The notes: generated by a model not told the origin, from the letters alone. Positions 25,984-35,602 are shown, numbered from the stretch's first letter. The stretch is DNA of 64,000 bases from Rhodobiaceae bacterium UBA4490 (GCA_002389665.1 DGNO01000006.1:287842-351841); one strand, 5' to 3'. A program made the numbers and translations.

Positions 25984-26964
25984 TTAAGGCTGGCGGCGCA
26001 CGATACAGTCCTGCCCGGCGGCTTTCAGTTTGCCGCAAAGGGCGTTTGCCCCGGCTTTGCTGTCAAAAGCGCCGGTGCGCACGCGGTAATAGATGCCCCG
26101 CTCGCCAAGATCGGCCTGCTGCAGGTTCAGCGCTTCACCGCCCAAGAGCGCGGGATATTTGCGCTGCAGCTTCGCCCAGGCGCCGCGCGCTCCCGCCTCG
26201 TCTTTGACCGAGAGAAGCTGGATCAGATATTGGCCGGACTGCGCGATCTTACCCTGAGGGGCAGCCGGGGCCGGCTCAGTCGCCGCTGCGGTTTCAGGCT
26301 TAGCGGTTTCGGGCTCGGTGGGTGTCTCGGCCTCTGCAGCCGGTTCTTCCGGCGCTGCAGGTTGTTCCGGGCCCTGTTCGGCCAGGTCCAGCGCTTCGGG
26401 CGTGATCGGGGTGATTTCGACTGGCGCTGGTTCGCCGGCTGGCTCTACGCTCTCGGCGGTTTCTGCCGCCGTGCCCGTCTCTTCCTCGACAGGGGCGGTG
26501 CCGCGGCCTTCATCCATGACGACTTGGCCGCTTGTCTCTGCGCTCTCTTCGGCGGTGGCGGTTTCTGCCGTGCCGCCTTCGGGAGGCGCGGTTTCAGCGA
26601 CCGTCTCACCGCCGGAGGGTGCAAGGCTCTCGCGGTTGGCGAAAAGCGACATGGTGATCCCGGCAATGACAAGCACGGCGCCTGCGACCAAAGCGCCGAA
26701 GATGAAACGGCGGGTCACTTCGCGTTTGGCTGGCTCGTCATCCGGTTCCATCACGACATCCGGCTCGGGGCGCACGGGCGTTTCCTCGCCGCCTTCCGCC
26801 AAAAGGACGGAGGAGGGGGAAGCGTGAGCGGGCTCTTCGCTCGCTCCTGCGCCGCTCATTTCTTCCGGTGAACTGGCTCTGGCTTGCGGATCGATGGAAG
26901 AGGGCAGCGCCTCCCCCTTTTTGGCCAGGAGTTCACTCGTCAGCGACGCAGGCTTTTTCGTCAT
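25984..26964 (-). CDS. SPOR-domain membrane protein
   Basis: 326 residues. A cytoplasmic N-terminus (~1-80) is followed by one helix (RFIFGALVAGAVLVIAGITM, ~85-105). A long periplasmic linker of Glu, Ala, Pro and Thr (~115-245) leads to a C-terminal SPOR domain (~245-326; GQYLIQLLSVKDEAGARGAW, YYRVRTGAF, LKAAGQDCIV). SPOR domains bind denuded glycan strands and recruit proteins to the division septum. The gene starts inside the stop codon of the ParA gene (TAATG), so the two are translationally coupled. That coupling suggests the ParA positions or partners this septal protein. Confidence 0.9.
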   Translation of the reverse strand: MTKKPASLTSELLAKKGEALPSSIDPQARASSPEEMSGAGASEEPAHASPSSVLLAEGGEETPVRPEPDVVMEPDDEPAKREVTRRFIFGALVAGAVLVIAGITMSLFANRESLAPSGGETVAETAPPEGGTAETATAEESAETSGQVVMDEGRGTAPVEEETGTAAETAESVEPAGEPAPVEITPITPEALDLAEQGPEQPAAPEEPAAEAETPTEPETAKPETAAATEPAPAAPQGKIAQSGQYLIQLLSVKDEAGARGAWAKLQRKYPALLGGEALNLQQADLGERGIYYRVRTGAFDSKAGANALCGKLKAAGQDCIVRRQP

Positions 26965-27632
26965 TAGGCCGCCCCCCTAAGCGACTGATTCTCCAATAAA
27001 GGAGAACTTGTATCACCGCGCAGCCGTTTTTCAAGGAAGTGCAGGAGTTCACCAATCTCGCCCGTCGATTTCGACTTTTCCGAGAGTTCCATCACCGTGC
27101 GTCCGTCGATCATGCTGGAGGCAAAATCGACGCGCTGATGCACGACGGAAGGCGCAACCGCGCCGTGATGGGAAAGGGCGATGGCCGCTTCCGTGGTGAT
27201 GCGCGCGCGCGGCGAGGCGCCGTTAAGCACGAAGGCCAGCGGCTTCGACAATTTCTCGCAGAGCTGCACCGTTGCCCCGGCGGCGCGCAGATCATGCGGG
27301 CTCGGGCGGGTGGGAATGACCACGAGGTCGGAAAGAGAAATCACATGCTGAATGGTGGAGGTGATGGCGGGGGGCGTGTCGATAACGACGAGCTTCACGC
27401 CGCCTTCTTTCAGCCGGGCAAGATCCGCTTCCAGACCCGCCTCGCTTGCCCGTGCGAAAAACGGCTCTTCGGCCTGCCGCACGTTCCACCATTGAGAAAG
27501 AGAGCCCTGAGGGTCGGTATCCATCAACGCAACGGGGCCAAGACCCTGCCGCTGCGCTTCGACCGCCACATGCCCAGCAAGTGTTGTCTTGCCCGAGCCG
27601 CCCTTCTGGGACGCGAACGCGATCACATGCAT
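26964..27632 (-). CDS. Orphan ParA-family ATPase
   Basis: 222 residues. The deviant Walker A FASQKGGSGKTTLAGH is at ~5-20, Walker A' in ALMDTDPQGSLSQWW, and Walker B in LVVIDTPPAITS. No ParB or parS-like cluster is nearby. Short orphan ParAs of this kind position cellular cargo such as chemoreceptors, carboxysomes or cell-pole complexes by DNA-binding ATPase cycles. It is coupled by a one-base overlap to the SPOR gene. The start MHVIAFASQKGG at 27632 has AAGGA upstream; a longer frame exists but adds no homologous sequence. Confidence 0.87.
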   Translation of the reverse strand: MHVIAFASQKGGSGKTTLAGHVAVEAQRQGLGPVALMDTDPQGSLSQWWNVRQAEEPFFARASEAGLEADLARLKEGGVKLVVIDTPPAITSTIQHVISLSDLVVIPTRPSPHDLRAAGATVQLCEKLSKPLAFVLNGASPRARITTEAAIALSHHGAVAPSVVHQRVDFASSMIDGRTVMELSEKSKSTGEIGELLHFLEKRLRGDTSSPLLENQSLRGAA

Positions 27633-27880
27633 GACGCCATATCCTTGCATCGATAGGGGGAGGTCTCTGATTAGCCCCAAAGCGCCGGTCTGCAAAACGC
27701 CCCCTCCGTTTTGCACTCAAGCTTCAATGAGCTGAGAAAGGCGGCGAATCACCAGCCGCGGTCAGATTAACTTTTGGCCAGACCCTTCACAACATCTAGC
27801 TAACCATTTTCGTGATCACGCGAGATACCGTGTTTCGGACGCATCACTATCTTTGTATCTAGGCGTGAAAACTGCTGGCT

Positions 27881-29191
27881 TTATTGGCGCTGTGCCCATT
27901 CGCGCGTCACTTTGAGCATCGCTCCGGTGAGCCGGGAGAGGTCTTCCTTGCCGGTGACGAGCGGCGGGGTGATGTAGATGATGTTACGGAAGGGACGGAT
28001 CCAGACACCTTCTTCCACGAAGCGCTGTTTGAACCAGTTCACATCGTCGAGCTTGTCGACTTCGATGACGCCGAGGGCGCCGAGAACGCGCACATCCTTT
28101 ACGCGGGAAATCTCGCGCGCCGGGGCCAGCTCTTCTTCCATCTGGGCGGCGATGGCGCGGGCCTGCTCAAGGCGCGGCTCTTCCTCGAAAAGCTCGAGCG
28201 AGGCAAGGGCGGCGGCGCAGGCCAGCGGATTGCCCGTATATGTTGGCCCGTGCATCAGCGCCTTGCCGGGATCGTCCCCCAAAAACGCCTCGAAAACATG
28301 TTTGCGCGCCGTGGTGGAGGCAAGGGCCAGCGTGCCGCCCGTCAGCGCTTTGGAGAGCGTCATGATATCGGGCACGATACCCGCCTGCTCGCAGGCGAAA
28401 AGCGTGCCGGTGCGCCCGAAGCCCGTGAAAATTTCATCGACGATGAGAAGAATGTCATGGGCATCGCAAAGTGCGCGCAGCTTGGCGAGGACGGCGGGCT
28501 CGTGAAACACCATGCCGCCTGCGCCCTGCACCAAAGGTTCGGTGACGATCGCCGCCGTTTCATGTGCGTGTCCGGCAATGAAAGCTTCAAGCGCGGCTTC
28601 CTTTTCCCTATCGACCGGCAGGTCGGCCAGCAATTGCTGCGGGATCGCACCTTTGAAAAGCGTGTGCATACCTTCTTCGGGATCGCAGACCGACATGGTG
28701 CCGATCGTATCGCCGTGATAGCCGCCGCGGAAACTGATGAAGCGGGTTTTCCCGTTCTTGCCCTGGTTGAGCCAATACTGCACGGCCATCTTCATGGCGA
28801 TTTCGACGGAGACGGAGCCGGACTCCGAGAAGAAGGTATGCGCGAGATCGCCCGGCGTGACATCGGCCAGACGTTTGGCGAGGCGCATGGCCGGTTCATG
28901 GGCAAAGCCGCCCAGCATGATATGCGGCATGGCATCGAGCTGGCGGGAGACCGCCTCGCGGATGCGCGGGTGGTTATAGCCATGCGCCGCCGTCCACCAG
29001 GAGGAAATGCCGTCGATAAGCTCGCGCCCGTCCGCCAGCGTGATGCGCACGCCTTCGGTTTTGACCGCCGGCAGCGTCATCGGCGTCGTCTGCATCTGGC
29101 TATAGGGGAGCCAAAGATGCTCCGCCCCTTCCAACAGCCAGTCGGGAGGGGACGGGAAAAGCGGATTGAGAGGCGGTATGCGCGCAGCCAT
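27881..29191 (-). CDS. bioA: Adenosylmethionine-8-amino-7-oxononanoate aminotransferase
   Basis: 436 residues, fold-type I PLP enzyme that uses S-adenosylmethionine to aminate KAPA to DAPA, the third biotin step. Visible signatures: WLPYSQMQ near the start, SWWTAAHGYNHP, GSVSVEIAMKMAVQYW, RGGYHGDTIGTMSV, LLIVDEIFTGFGRTG with the PLP Asp, and MTLSKALTGG with the Schiff-base Lys. The ATG at 29191 lies 8 bases after the bioB stop; a longer in-frame extension would run into bioB and is rejected. It is second in the bioBA operon. Confidence 0.94.
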   Translation of the reverse strand: MAARIPPLNPLFPSPPDWLLEGAEHLWLPYSQMQTTPMTLPAVKTEGVRITLADGRELIDGISSWWTAAHGYNHPRIREAVSRQLDAMPHIMLGGFAHEPAMRLAKRLADVTPGDLAHTFFSESGSVSVEIAMKMAVQYWLNQGKNGKTRFISFRGGYHGDTIGTMSVCDPEEGMHTLFKGAIPQQLLADLPVDREKEAALEAFIAGHAHETAAIVTEPLVQGAGGMVFHEPAVLAKLRALCDAHDILLIVDEIFTGFGRTGTLFACEQAGIVPDIMTLSKALTGGTLALASTTARKHVFEAFLGDDPGKALMHGPTYTGNPLACAAALASLELFEEEPRLEQARAIAAQMEEELAPAREISRVKDVRVLGALGVIEVDKLDDVNWFKQRFVEEGVWIRPFRNIIYITPPLVTGKEDLSRLTGAMLKVTREWAQRQ

Positions 29192-29199
29192 GAGCCCGC

Positions 29200-30249
29200 T
29201 TAGATTTCGGAGGGGCAGCGATGGGCGGGCATGGGCTTCAGGCCCAGCTTGTCGAACATCGCATCGTCTTTTTCCTTGGCCGGGTTCTTCGTCGTCAAAA
29301 GCTGCTCGCCGATAAAGATCGAGTTCGCTCCGGCAAGGAAGCAAAGGGCCTGGGTTTCCTCGGACATGTTTTCACGGCCGGCGGAAAGGCGCACGACGGA
29401 TTTCGGCATCATGATACGGGCGGCGGCAATGGTGCGCACGAAATCGATGGGATCGATCTCTTTGCTCTCGCCGAGCGGCGTGCCTTTCACCTGCATCAGC
29501 ATGTTGATCGGCACGCTTTGGGGATGCGGCGTCAGATTGGCGAGCGTCTGCAGCATACCGGCGTGATCGGACTGGCTTTCGCCCATGCCCAGAATGCCGC
29601 CGGAGCACACATTCATGCCCGCTTCCTGCACGCGCTGAATGGTGTCGAGCCGGTCCTGATAGGTCCGTGTCGTGACGACCTCTTTATAATATTCTTCGGA
29701 CGTGTCGATATTGTGGTTGTAATAATCGAGCCCGGCTTCTTTCAGGCGGATCGTCTGTTCGGGCGAGAGCATGCCGAGCGTCATGCAGGTTTCCATGCCC
29801 ATTTCGCGCACGCCCTTGATCATGGCGACGATGGCTTCCATGTCGCGGTCTTTCGGGTTGCGCCAGGCAGCGCCCATGCAATAGCGCGAGGCGCCCGCTT
29901 CCTTGGCGCGGCGCGCGCCTTCCAGCACTTTCTGCACTTCCATGAGTTTCGACGCGCTGAGCCCCGTGTCGAACTTGGCGCTTTGATTGCAGTAGCCGCA
30001 ATCTTCCGGGCAGCCGCCCGTTTTGATGGAAAGCAGCGTGCTTTTTTGCACTTCGTTCGGATCGAACCATTTGCGGTGCACGGTTTGCGCCTTAAAGATC
30101 AGATCGTTGAAGGGCAGGGCGAGCAGGGCCTCGACTTCCTCGCGCGACCAATCATGACGCAGACCGTCATCCGTCTCTGCCGTTTTCCCGGCAAGATCGT
30201 TTGCGGGCTTGGCGGACTGCTCGGTCTGAGCGGGCATGGTCATGGTCAT
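29200..30249 (-). CDS. bioB: Biotin synthase
   Basis: 349 residues. Radical-SAM enzyme that inserts sulfur into dethiobiotin. The [4Fe-4S] motif is [14 protein letters not shown] (CxxxCxxC), and the [2Fe-2S] ligands are supplied by further Cys residues, for example in [12 protein letters not shown] and [27 protein letters not shown] is another invariant stretch. GGGAG lies 7 bases before the ATG at 30249; two more in-frame ATGs follow within four codons. First gene of bioBA, divergent from bioFD across 284 bases. I see no BioR-type (TTATCTATAA) or BirA-type operator in that gap. Confidence 0.96.
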   Translation of the reverse strand: MTMTMPAQTEQSAKPANDLAGKTAETDDGLRHDWSREEVEALLALPFNDLIFKAQTVHRKWFDPNEVQKSTLLSIKTGGCPEDCGYCNQSAKFDTGLSASKLMEVQKVLEGARRAKEAGASRYCMGAAWRNPKDRDMEAIVAMIKGVREMGMETCMTLGMLSPEQTIRLKEAGLDYYNHNIDTSEEYYKEVVTTRTYQDRLDTIQRVQEAGMNVCSGGILGMGESQSDHAGMLQTLANLTPHPQSVPINMLMQVKGTPLGESKEIDPIDFVRTIAAARIMMPKSVVRLSAGRENMSEETQALCFLAGANSIFIGEQLLTTKNPAKEKDDAMFDKLGLKPMPAHRCPSEI

Positions 30250-30533
30250 GGGCGGACTCCCTCAAGATCGCGGCCTTTTTTGACTTCTTGTCCGGCGGCC
30301 GCTTGGCGGGCTGAATTACGGGGCCGAGCATAGGCGGCTTGCCGGGGAATGCAAGGCGGATCAAGGGATTATGGGCAGGGCCGATAGGAAGGTTTACTGC
30401 CGGTTTTAAGCCTCAGGGTCCGCGCTTTGCGATTGACACCGGCCCCCCGCCCGGCCCAGTTTCCCGCATCCGGCCCGGCCCTTACGTCTAAGGGCGCCGG
30501 AGCGAATGTCCCCAGGAAAAATGGGAGAATGAG

Positions 30534-31718
30534 ATGGCTTCCCCGGCGACGTCCCGTTCCCTCGACAGCTTTGCGCAAGGGAAACTTGAGGATCTGGAAG
30601 CGCGCAGCCTGCGCCGCCGCCTGATCGAGACGGACCGTTACGGCCCGGCCCAGGCGCGCCGCGCCGGGCGCGAGCTCATCTCCTTTTGCTGCAACGACTA
30701 TCTCAATCTCTCGCACCGAGAGGAAGTGAAGGAAGCGGCCCGCGCGGCGCTGGAGCGCTATGGGGCAGGTTCGGGGGCCTCCCGGCTCGTCACCGGCAAT
30801 CATCCGCTTTTCCGAACGCTCGAAAAACGTCTCGCCCGGCTGAAAGAAACCGATGACTGCGTGATTTTCGGCTCGGGTTATCTTGCCAATCTCGGCATCG
30901 TGCCGGCTTTGGCGCGGGAGGGCGATCTTATCCTGGCGGATGAGCTGTCCCATGCCTGCCTTCTTTCCGGCACGAAGCTCTCCGGCGCCGAAACGCGCAT
31001 CTTCCGGCATAATGATATGGGCCATTTGAAAGCGCTGCTGGAAGAAGAGCGGGCAAAGCACCGTCATTGCCTGATCCTGACCGACGGGGTGTTTTCCATG
31101 GACGGCGATCTGGCTCCGGTCGAAGAGATGGGGGAGCTGGCGCGCGCCCATGATGCCTGGCTGATGACGGATGATGCTCATGGCATCGGCGTGATGGCGG
31201 GCGGCAAGGGCTCGAGCTTCATTGGCGGCAGGAAGGCCGATGTGCCGCTGCAAATGGGCACGCTTTCCAAAGCTATCGGCTCTTATGGCGGGTATCTTTG
31301 CGCCAGCCAGCCGGTGGTGGATTTCATCCGCACCCGTGCGCGCACGCTGATTTATTCGACGGGCCTGCCGCCCGCCTCCGTCGCCGCCTCTATTGCCGCG
31401 CTCGATCTCATCGAGGCCGATCCGGAGTTTGCCGCGCTGCCCGTGAAAAAAGCCAAAGCCTTTACCCGCGCGCTCAATCTGCCGGAAGCGGAAAGCCCCA
31501 TCGTGCCGATCCTGATGGGCGATCCGGATAAAACGCTCGCCGCTTCCGCGCTTCTGGAAGAGGAAGGCTTTCTCGTAACCGCCATCCGCCCGCCCACCGT
31601 GCCGGAAGGAACCGCGCGGCTGCGCTTTACTTTCACGGCCGAGCATGACGATAAAGACATCGAGCGGCTGACCGCCATTATCCGCGATAAGATCCTCATC
31701 AACAGGGCAGCAGAATGA
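30534..31718 (+). CDS. bioF: 8-amino-7-oxononanoate synthase
   Basis: 394 residues. PLP enzyme that joins pimeloyl-thioester and alanine. Signatures: FCCNDYLNLSHREEV at the N-terminus, GAGSGASRLVTGNHPL, LTDGVFSMDGDLAP, MTDDAHGIGVMAG and the PLP lysine in MGTLSKAIGSYGGYL. GGGAG precedes the ATG at 30534. bioD follows with a 4-base overlap. The genes that make the pimeloyl precursor (bioC/bioH or equivalents) are not in the window. Confidence 0.95.
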   Translation: MASPATSRSLDSFAQGKLEDLEARSLRRRLIETDRYGPAQARRAGRELISFCCNDYLNLSHREEVKEAARAALERYGAGSGASRLVTGNHPLFRTLEKRLARLKETDDCVIFGSGYLANLGIVPALAREGDLILADELSHACLLSGTKLSGAETRIFRHNDMGHLKALLEEERAKHRHCLILTDGVFSMDGDLAPVEEMGELARAHDAWLMTDDAHGIGVMAGGKGSSFIGGRKADVPLQMGTLSKAIGSYGGYLCASQPVVDFIRTRARTLIYSTGLPPASVAASIAALDLIEADPEFAALPVKKAKAFTRALNLPEAESPIVPILMGDPDKTLAASALLEEEGFLVTAIRPPTVPEGTARLRFTFTAEHDDKDIERLTAIIRDKILINRAAE

Positions 31719-32392
31719 GTGTGTTTTTCGTCACCTCCTCGGGAACGGAAATCGGTAAGACCTTCGTTTCCTCTCACATCGTGCGCCAGCTCAAAGCGCG
31801 CGGCGACAAGGTATTGGCGCTGAAGCCCGTTCTCAGCGGCATTACGCCGGAGACGGTTGCAGGCAGCGACACGGCTTTGCTCCTCGAGGCGATGGGGCGC
31901 GAGGTTACGGAAGAAAGTTTCGAGGCGATCACGCCCTGGCATTTCAAGGAAGCCATGTCGCCCGATATGGCGGCGGCGCGCGAAGGGCGCACCGTACCCT
32001 TCCGCTCCGTCGTTTCATTTTGCGCGGAAGCGGCGCGGGCAAGCCATGATCATCTTCTCATCGAAGGGGTGGGCGGGCTCATGGTGCCGCTCGACGATAG
32101 TCATTTGGTACTCGACTGGATGAAAGCGCTGACGCGCGAGACGGCGCTGACGCCCATTCTCGTCGTCGGTTCTTATCTTGGAACGGTGAGCCATACGCTC
32201 ACCGCGCTGAAAGTGATGAAGGATGAGGGGCTTGCGCCCGGCGCCATCATTGTCAGCCAGTCTGAAGAGGCGCCGGTGCCGCTGGAAGAAACCTGCGAAG
32301 TGATCGCCCGCTTTGCCGGGGGTGTGCCCATCGTGCCGTTGCCCCGCCTTGCCGCGGGCCAAGAGGCGCCCGATCTTCTTTCCTGGTTTTGA
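31715..32392 (+). CDS. bioD: Dethiobiotin synthetase
   Basis: 225 residues. P-loop enzyme forming dethiobiotin from DAPA, CO2 and ATP. The Walker A is TSSGTEIGKTFVSS; LALKPVLSG carries the catalytic Lys; LIEGVGGLMVPLD is the Mg/DAPA loop; GAIIVSQSE is the base-recognition loop (usually N-x-x). It overlaps the end of bioF (ATGA), giving translational coupling. Together with bioB and bioA it completes the pathway from KAPA onwards. Confidence 0.95.
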   Translation: MSVFFVTSSGTEIGKTFVSSHIVRQLKARGDKVLALKPVLSGITPETVAGSDTALLLEAMGREVTEESFEAITPWHFKEAMSPDMAAAREGRTVPFRSVVSFCAEAARASHDHLLIEGVGGLMVPLDDSHLVLDWMKALTRETALTPILVVGSYLGTVSHTLTALKVMKDEGLAPGAIIVSQSEEAPVPLEETCEVIARFAGGVPIVPLPRLAAGQEAPDLLSWF

Positions 32393-32395
32393 CTT

Positions 32396-32572
32396 TCAGC
32401 CTCTAGGGCCGAACAGAAACCAGATGAGAACGCCGATCACCGGGAAGATGATGATAGCGACGATCCAAAGTACTTTCGCGCCCGTGTCGGCGCCGCTCTG
32501 GACGGTTTTCACGATCGCATAAATATCGGCAATCAACAGTAAAAGCCCGAAAAGGCCGCTGACTTCCATCAT
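32396..32572 (-). CDS. Small PLDc_N-type membrane protein
   Basis: 58 residues: two hydrophobic helices (LFGLLLLIADIYAIVKTVQS and VLWIVAIIIFPVIGVLIWFLFG) joined by a short polar turn, ending GPRG. This is the phospholipase-D-nuclease N-terminal membrane anchor (PF13396) found as a stand-alone protein in many bacteria, without a catalytic domain. Role unknown, possibly envelope stress. GGGAG stands before the doubled ATG at 32572/32569; the longer open frame upstream is discarded. It is convergent with bioD, 3 bases apart. Confidence 0.82.
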   Translation of the reverse strand: MMEVSGLFGLLLLIADIYAIVKTVQSGADTGAKVLWIVAIIIFPVIGVLIWFLFGPRG

Positions 32573-32663
32573 TGCATTCTCCCTTGATGCACGGGGGCGG
32601 GGCGGCGCCTGATGAAAGGCGCCGTTTCCCATACGAACGCGGGAGGTGCGGATTTGTTCTGGC

Positions 32664-33194
32664 TTAAAGGAGCGAAGAGGTCAGCGCGCCTTCATGGATG
32701 AGCAGCCATTCCTTGGTCGGCAGCCCGCCGCCAAAGCCGGTCAGCGCCCCGTTCGAGCCGATGACGCGGTGGCAGGGAATGATGACGGGAATGGGGTTCT
32801 GCCCATTGGCAAGACCGACGGCGCGCACCGCCTTCGGATTGCCGATCTTCTCGGCAATATCCTTGTAGCTCCAGGTCACGCCGTAAGGAATGGTGAGAAG
32901 CGCCCGCCAGACCGATTGCTGAAAAGGCGTGCCGCGCGGGGCAAGCGTGAGGCCGGAAAACTCTTTGCGTGTGCCCGCGAAAAATTCCTGTAAGGCTTTC
33001 TCCGCCGCCTCGATATGAGGGCGCGCTTTGAGCGCGGCGGGCGAGGCCGGGTCCGCCGCTTCCACCCTGATCGTGTCTTCATTGGGAAAGAAGACATGGG
33101 TGAGCCCGTCTTCCTCGGCGAGAAGCCGCAAGGTGCCGATCGGCGTTTCCATAGCGGAGGTGGCGCTTGCTTGCAGGGTCTTGTTCTTTCTCAT
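32664..33194 (-). CDS. ogt: Methylated-DNA-protein-cysteine methyltransferase
   Basis: 176 residues. It removes O6-alkyl groups from guanine by suicide transfer to its cysteine in IPCHRVIGSNGALTGFGGG, the invariant PCHR motif. The arginine-finger helix is GNPKAVRAVGLANGQNPI. There is no Ada N-terminal regulatory domain. The start codon overlaps the stop of the glycosylase gene (ATGA), so alkylation-repair functions for base excision and direct reversal are co-translated. Confidence 0.95.
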   Translation of the reverse strand: MRKNKTLQASATSAMETPIGTLRLLAEEDGLTHVFFPNEDTIRVEAADPASPAALKARPHIEAAEKALQEFFAGTRKEFSGLTLAPRGTPFQQSVWRALLTIPYGVTWSYKDIAEKIGNPKAVRAVGLANGQNPIPVIIPCHRVIGSNGALTGFGGGLPTKEWLLIHEGALTSSLL

Positions 33195-34105
33195 CCGCCT
33201 TTGGCTCCTTGTGTTCCGGTTTGCAGGCTGGCCCAGAGATGAATGGCGGCATGGCCGCGGTAGGGGGACCAGGCGCGCGACATCTCTTCGAGTTCCCTGG
33301 CGCTCGGCACCGCGCCGGAAAAATCACCCGCCGCATAACGAAGGCCAAGATCGGACGAAGGAAAGGCATCGCGCAGATGCAAAGCCCGCAGTCCCACATA
33401 ATGCGCCGTCCAGGGGCCGATGCCGGGCAGCGCCTCCAATGTTTTGAGCGGTGCGGTGTCGCTTTCAAGCGCGCCGAAGCCGCCGTCTGCGGCAAAGCCG
33501 GCAAGGCGGGTGAGTGTTGCCGCGCGCTTACCCGGCATGCCGAGCCCTTCGATCACTTCACCCGCAAGACGCTCAGGAGCGGGAAACAGCGCGCGGGGCC
33601 AGAGCCCTTCTTCCGCCACCTGCGCGATGGGCTTTCCATACCGCTCCACTAGACGGGCCGTCAGTGTCGTTGCACCTTTGACTGAGACTTGTTGGCCGAG
33701 AATGGCGCGCATCGCCAAAAGATAAGGATCGAAGGCGCCGGGCACGCGCAGGCCCGGCCGTGCTTTTACGAGGGCGCTAAGCGCGCTGTGACGCTTCAGC
33801 GTCTCGTTGATCTTGCGCATGGGGGCGTCGAGATCGAATTGGCGGATAAGGCGCGCGGCAATGAAGTCCCTCTCCGCTTCCCTTGCGGAAAAGATGCGCA
33901 CGCCGAGCGCCTTTTTACCGGGCGCAGGTTTCACCTCGATCACCGCAAAGGAGCGGGGAAGGCGCACAGCCTGGCGCAACGCGTGCCCTTCAATCACCTC
34001 GACGCCCGGGATCAGGCGGAAGAGAAAATAATCGAGCATGTCCCGCCAGGAAAAAAGCGGCGGCACGGGCAGCTCGAAACAGTCTTGTAAGGCAAGCGCG
34101 GACAT
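33191..34105 (-). CDS. alkA: AlkA-type DNA-3-methyladenine glycosylase
   Basis: 304 residues. An N-terminal AlkA-N beta domain (~1-110, PPLFSWRDMLDYF) precedes an HhH-GPD domain: ILGQQVSVKGATTLTARLVE is the conserved helix, LEALPGIGPWTAHYVGLRAL the helix-hairpin-helix, and the catalytic Asp lies in FPSSDLGLR. WSPYRGHAAIHLWA is a typical AlkA C-terminus. It resembles the C-terminal part of Ada-AlkA fusions but has no methyl-acceptor domain. First gene of the alkA-ogt operon. Confidence 0.93.
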   Translation of the reverse strand: MSALALQDCFELPVPPLFSWRDMLDYFLFRLIPGVEVIEGHALRQAVRLPRSFAVIEVKPAPGKKALGVRIFSAREAERDFIAARLIRQFDLDAPMRKINETLKRHSALSALVKARPGLRVPGAFDPYLLAMRAILGQQVSVKGATTLTARLVERYGKPIAQVAEEGLWPRALFPAPERLAGEVIEGLGMPGKRAATLTRLAGFAADGGFGALESDTAPLKTLEALPGIGPWTAHYVGLRALHLRDAFPSSDLGLRYAAGDFSGAVPSARELEEMSRAWSPYRGHAAIHLWASLQTGTQGAKGG

Positions 34106-34278
34106 GGCCGGAGTTTACAGCCAATCGGGGGCCTGTCCCCTCCGTTTCCGGTCACGAATGCGGGACCGCTTTTGACCTCCCTCGGACGTTTCGCCTTTCA
34201 CGGGCGCGAGCGCGCTGATAGCGTGAGCACATAAGAAATACGCACCCAACATAATCACTGGCATTCGGGGAGGGATGA

Positions 34279-35586
34279 ATGAGTGAACGGGCCGACACGC
34301 CGCCGGGCGTTGCCGCCAATATTGCGCATCTGGGCAAGGGCTACCGGATCTACGCGCTGGTCATTCTGACAATCGTGTATGTACTCAACTATGTGGACCG
34401 GCAGATTCTCGCCATCCTACTGCCGGGCATTAAAGCCGAGCTCGATCTCAACGATACCCAGCTCGGCTTCTTATTCATGACCTTCGGGATTTTCTACGCA
34501 ACGCTCGGTATTCCGATTGCGATGCTGGCGGACCGGACGAACCGGCGCAATGTCGTTGCGGCCGCGCTGACGATCTTCTCGCTGATGACGGCAGCCTGCG
34601 CCTTCGTTGCCAATTACATTCAGCTCGTCATCCTGCGCGTGCTGGTGGGGGTGGGCGAGGCCGGCTCCAGTCCGCCTTCCCATTCCATGATCGCGGATAT
34701 GTTTCCGCCCAAAGCCCGTGCGACGGCACTTGCCTTCTTCTCGCTCGGGGTGAATATCGGCCTTCTGATCGGCCTTTTCGCGGGCGGCTGGCTGGCGGAG
34801 AACTATGGCTGGCGCACGACCTTCATCATTGTCGGCCTGCCGGGCGTTTTGATGGCGCTAGTCGTGCTCTTCACCGTCAAGGAGCCGGAACGCGGCGCCT
34901 CGGACGGCGTGGCGCCGGGCACGGAAGAAACCCCTGCCATCGGGGAAGTAGTGAGTTTCCTGTGGTCGCAAAAGGCCTTCCGGCATATTGCGCTCGGCTC
35001 GGCGCTCATCGCCTTTGTAGGCTATGCTGGTGTCGCCTGGGTGCCGACCTTCCTTGCCCGCTCTTTCGGTATGAGCCTGGGGGAGATCGGCATGATGCTC
35101 GGCCTCGTTATCGGCTTTGCGGGCGGCGCGGGCACATTCGGCGCGGGCTTCTTTGCCGACAAGCTTGGCCATAAAGATGTGCGCTGGAATATGTGGCTTG
35201 TGGCGCTTGCCGGGGTGGTCGCCTTTCCCTTCGGCGTTGCGCTTTATCTGACCGACAGCAAGACGGCGGCGATCCTGCTTTTCATCGCCCCGGCGGCGGC
35301 AGGCGCGATCTTCACCGGCCCTGCCATTGCCATGACGCAGGGTCTTGCGAAGCTGCGTATGCGGGCGACGGCCTCGGCCATCCTGTTTTTCATCCTCAAT
35401 CTGATCGGGCTCGGCGCGGGCCCGCAGGTGGTGGGCATGCTTTCGGATTTCTTTGCCGCTTCGGCGGGCGAGGAATCCGTGCGCTATGCGCTGCTTGCGA
35501 TCACGCCGCTCGGCCTTTGGGGCGCGCTGCATTTCTTTCTCGCAGCCAAAACCCTGGAAGAGGACCTCGCCCGCGCCAAGGCGTGA
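34279..35586 (+). CDS. MFS transporter, spinster-like
   Basis: 435 residues, 12 predicted helices. The first helices, LNYVDRQILAILLPGIKAEL, carry the DRQ/DR motif of the spinster-like subgroup. Motif A occurs as GIPIAMLADRTNRRN between helices 2 and 3, and GVGEAGSSPPSHSMIADMFP is the conserved helix-4/5 stretch of this clade. A cytoplasmic loop around 200-215 contains SDGVAPGTEETP. Such proteins in alphaproteobacteria are often near catabolic genes for aromatic or lipid substrates; nothing here identifies the cargo. Monocistronic, closed by a strong terminator. Confidence 0.88.
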   Translation: MSERADTPPGVAANIAHLGKGYRIYALVILTIVYVLNYVDRQILAILLPGIKAELDLNDTQLGFLFMTFGIFYATLGIPIAMLADRTNRRNVVAAALTIFSLMTAACAFVANYIQLVILRVLVGVGEAGSSPPSHSMIADMFPPKARATALAFFSLGVNIGLLIGLFAGGWLAENYGWRTTFIIVGLPGVLMALVVLFTVKEPERGASDGVAPGTEETPAIGEVVSFLWSQKAFRHIALGSALIAFVGYAGVAWVPTFLARSFGMSLGEIGMMLGLVIGFAGGAGTFGAGFFADKLGHKDVRWNMWLVALAGVVAFPFGVALYLTDSKTAAILLFIAPAAAGAIFTGPAIAMTQGLAKLRMRATASAILFFILNLIGLGAGPQVVGMLSDFFAASAGEESVRYALLAITPLGLWGALHFFLAAKTLEEDLARAKA

Positions 35587-35602
35587 AGGTGAGCGAAAAA
35601 GC

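Noticed and set aside
29192..29344. N-terminal extension of BioA into bioB
   Set aside because: The extra ~50 residues overlap bioB on the same strand and have no BioA homology; the ATG at 29191 follows the bioB stop by 8 bases.
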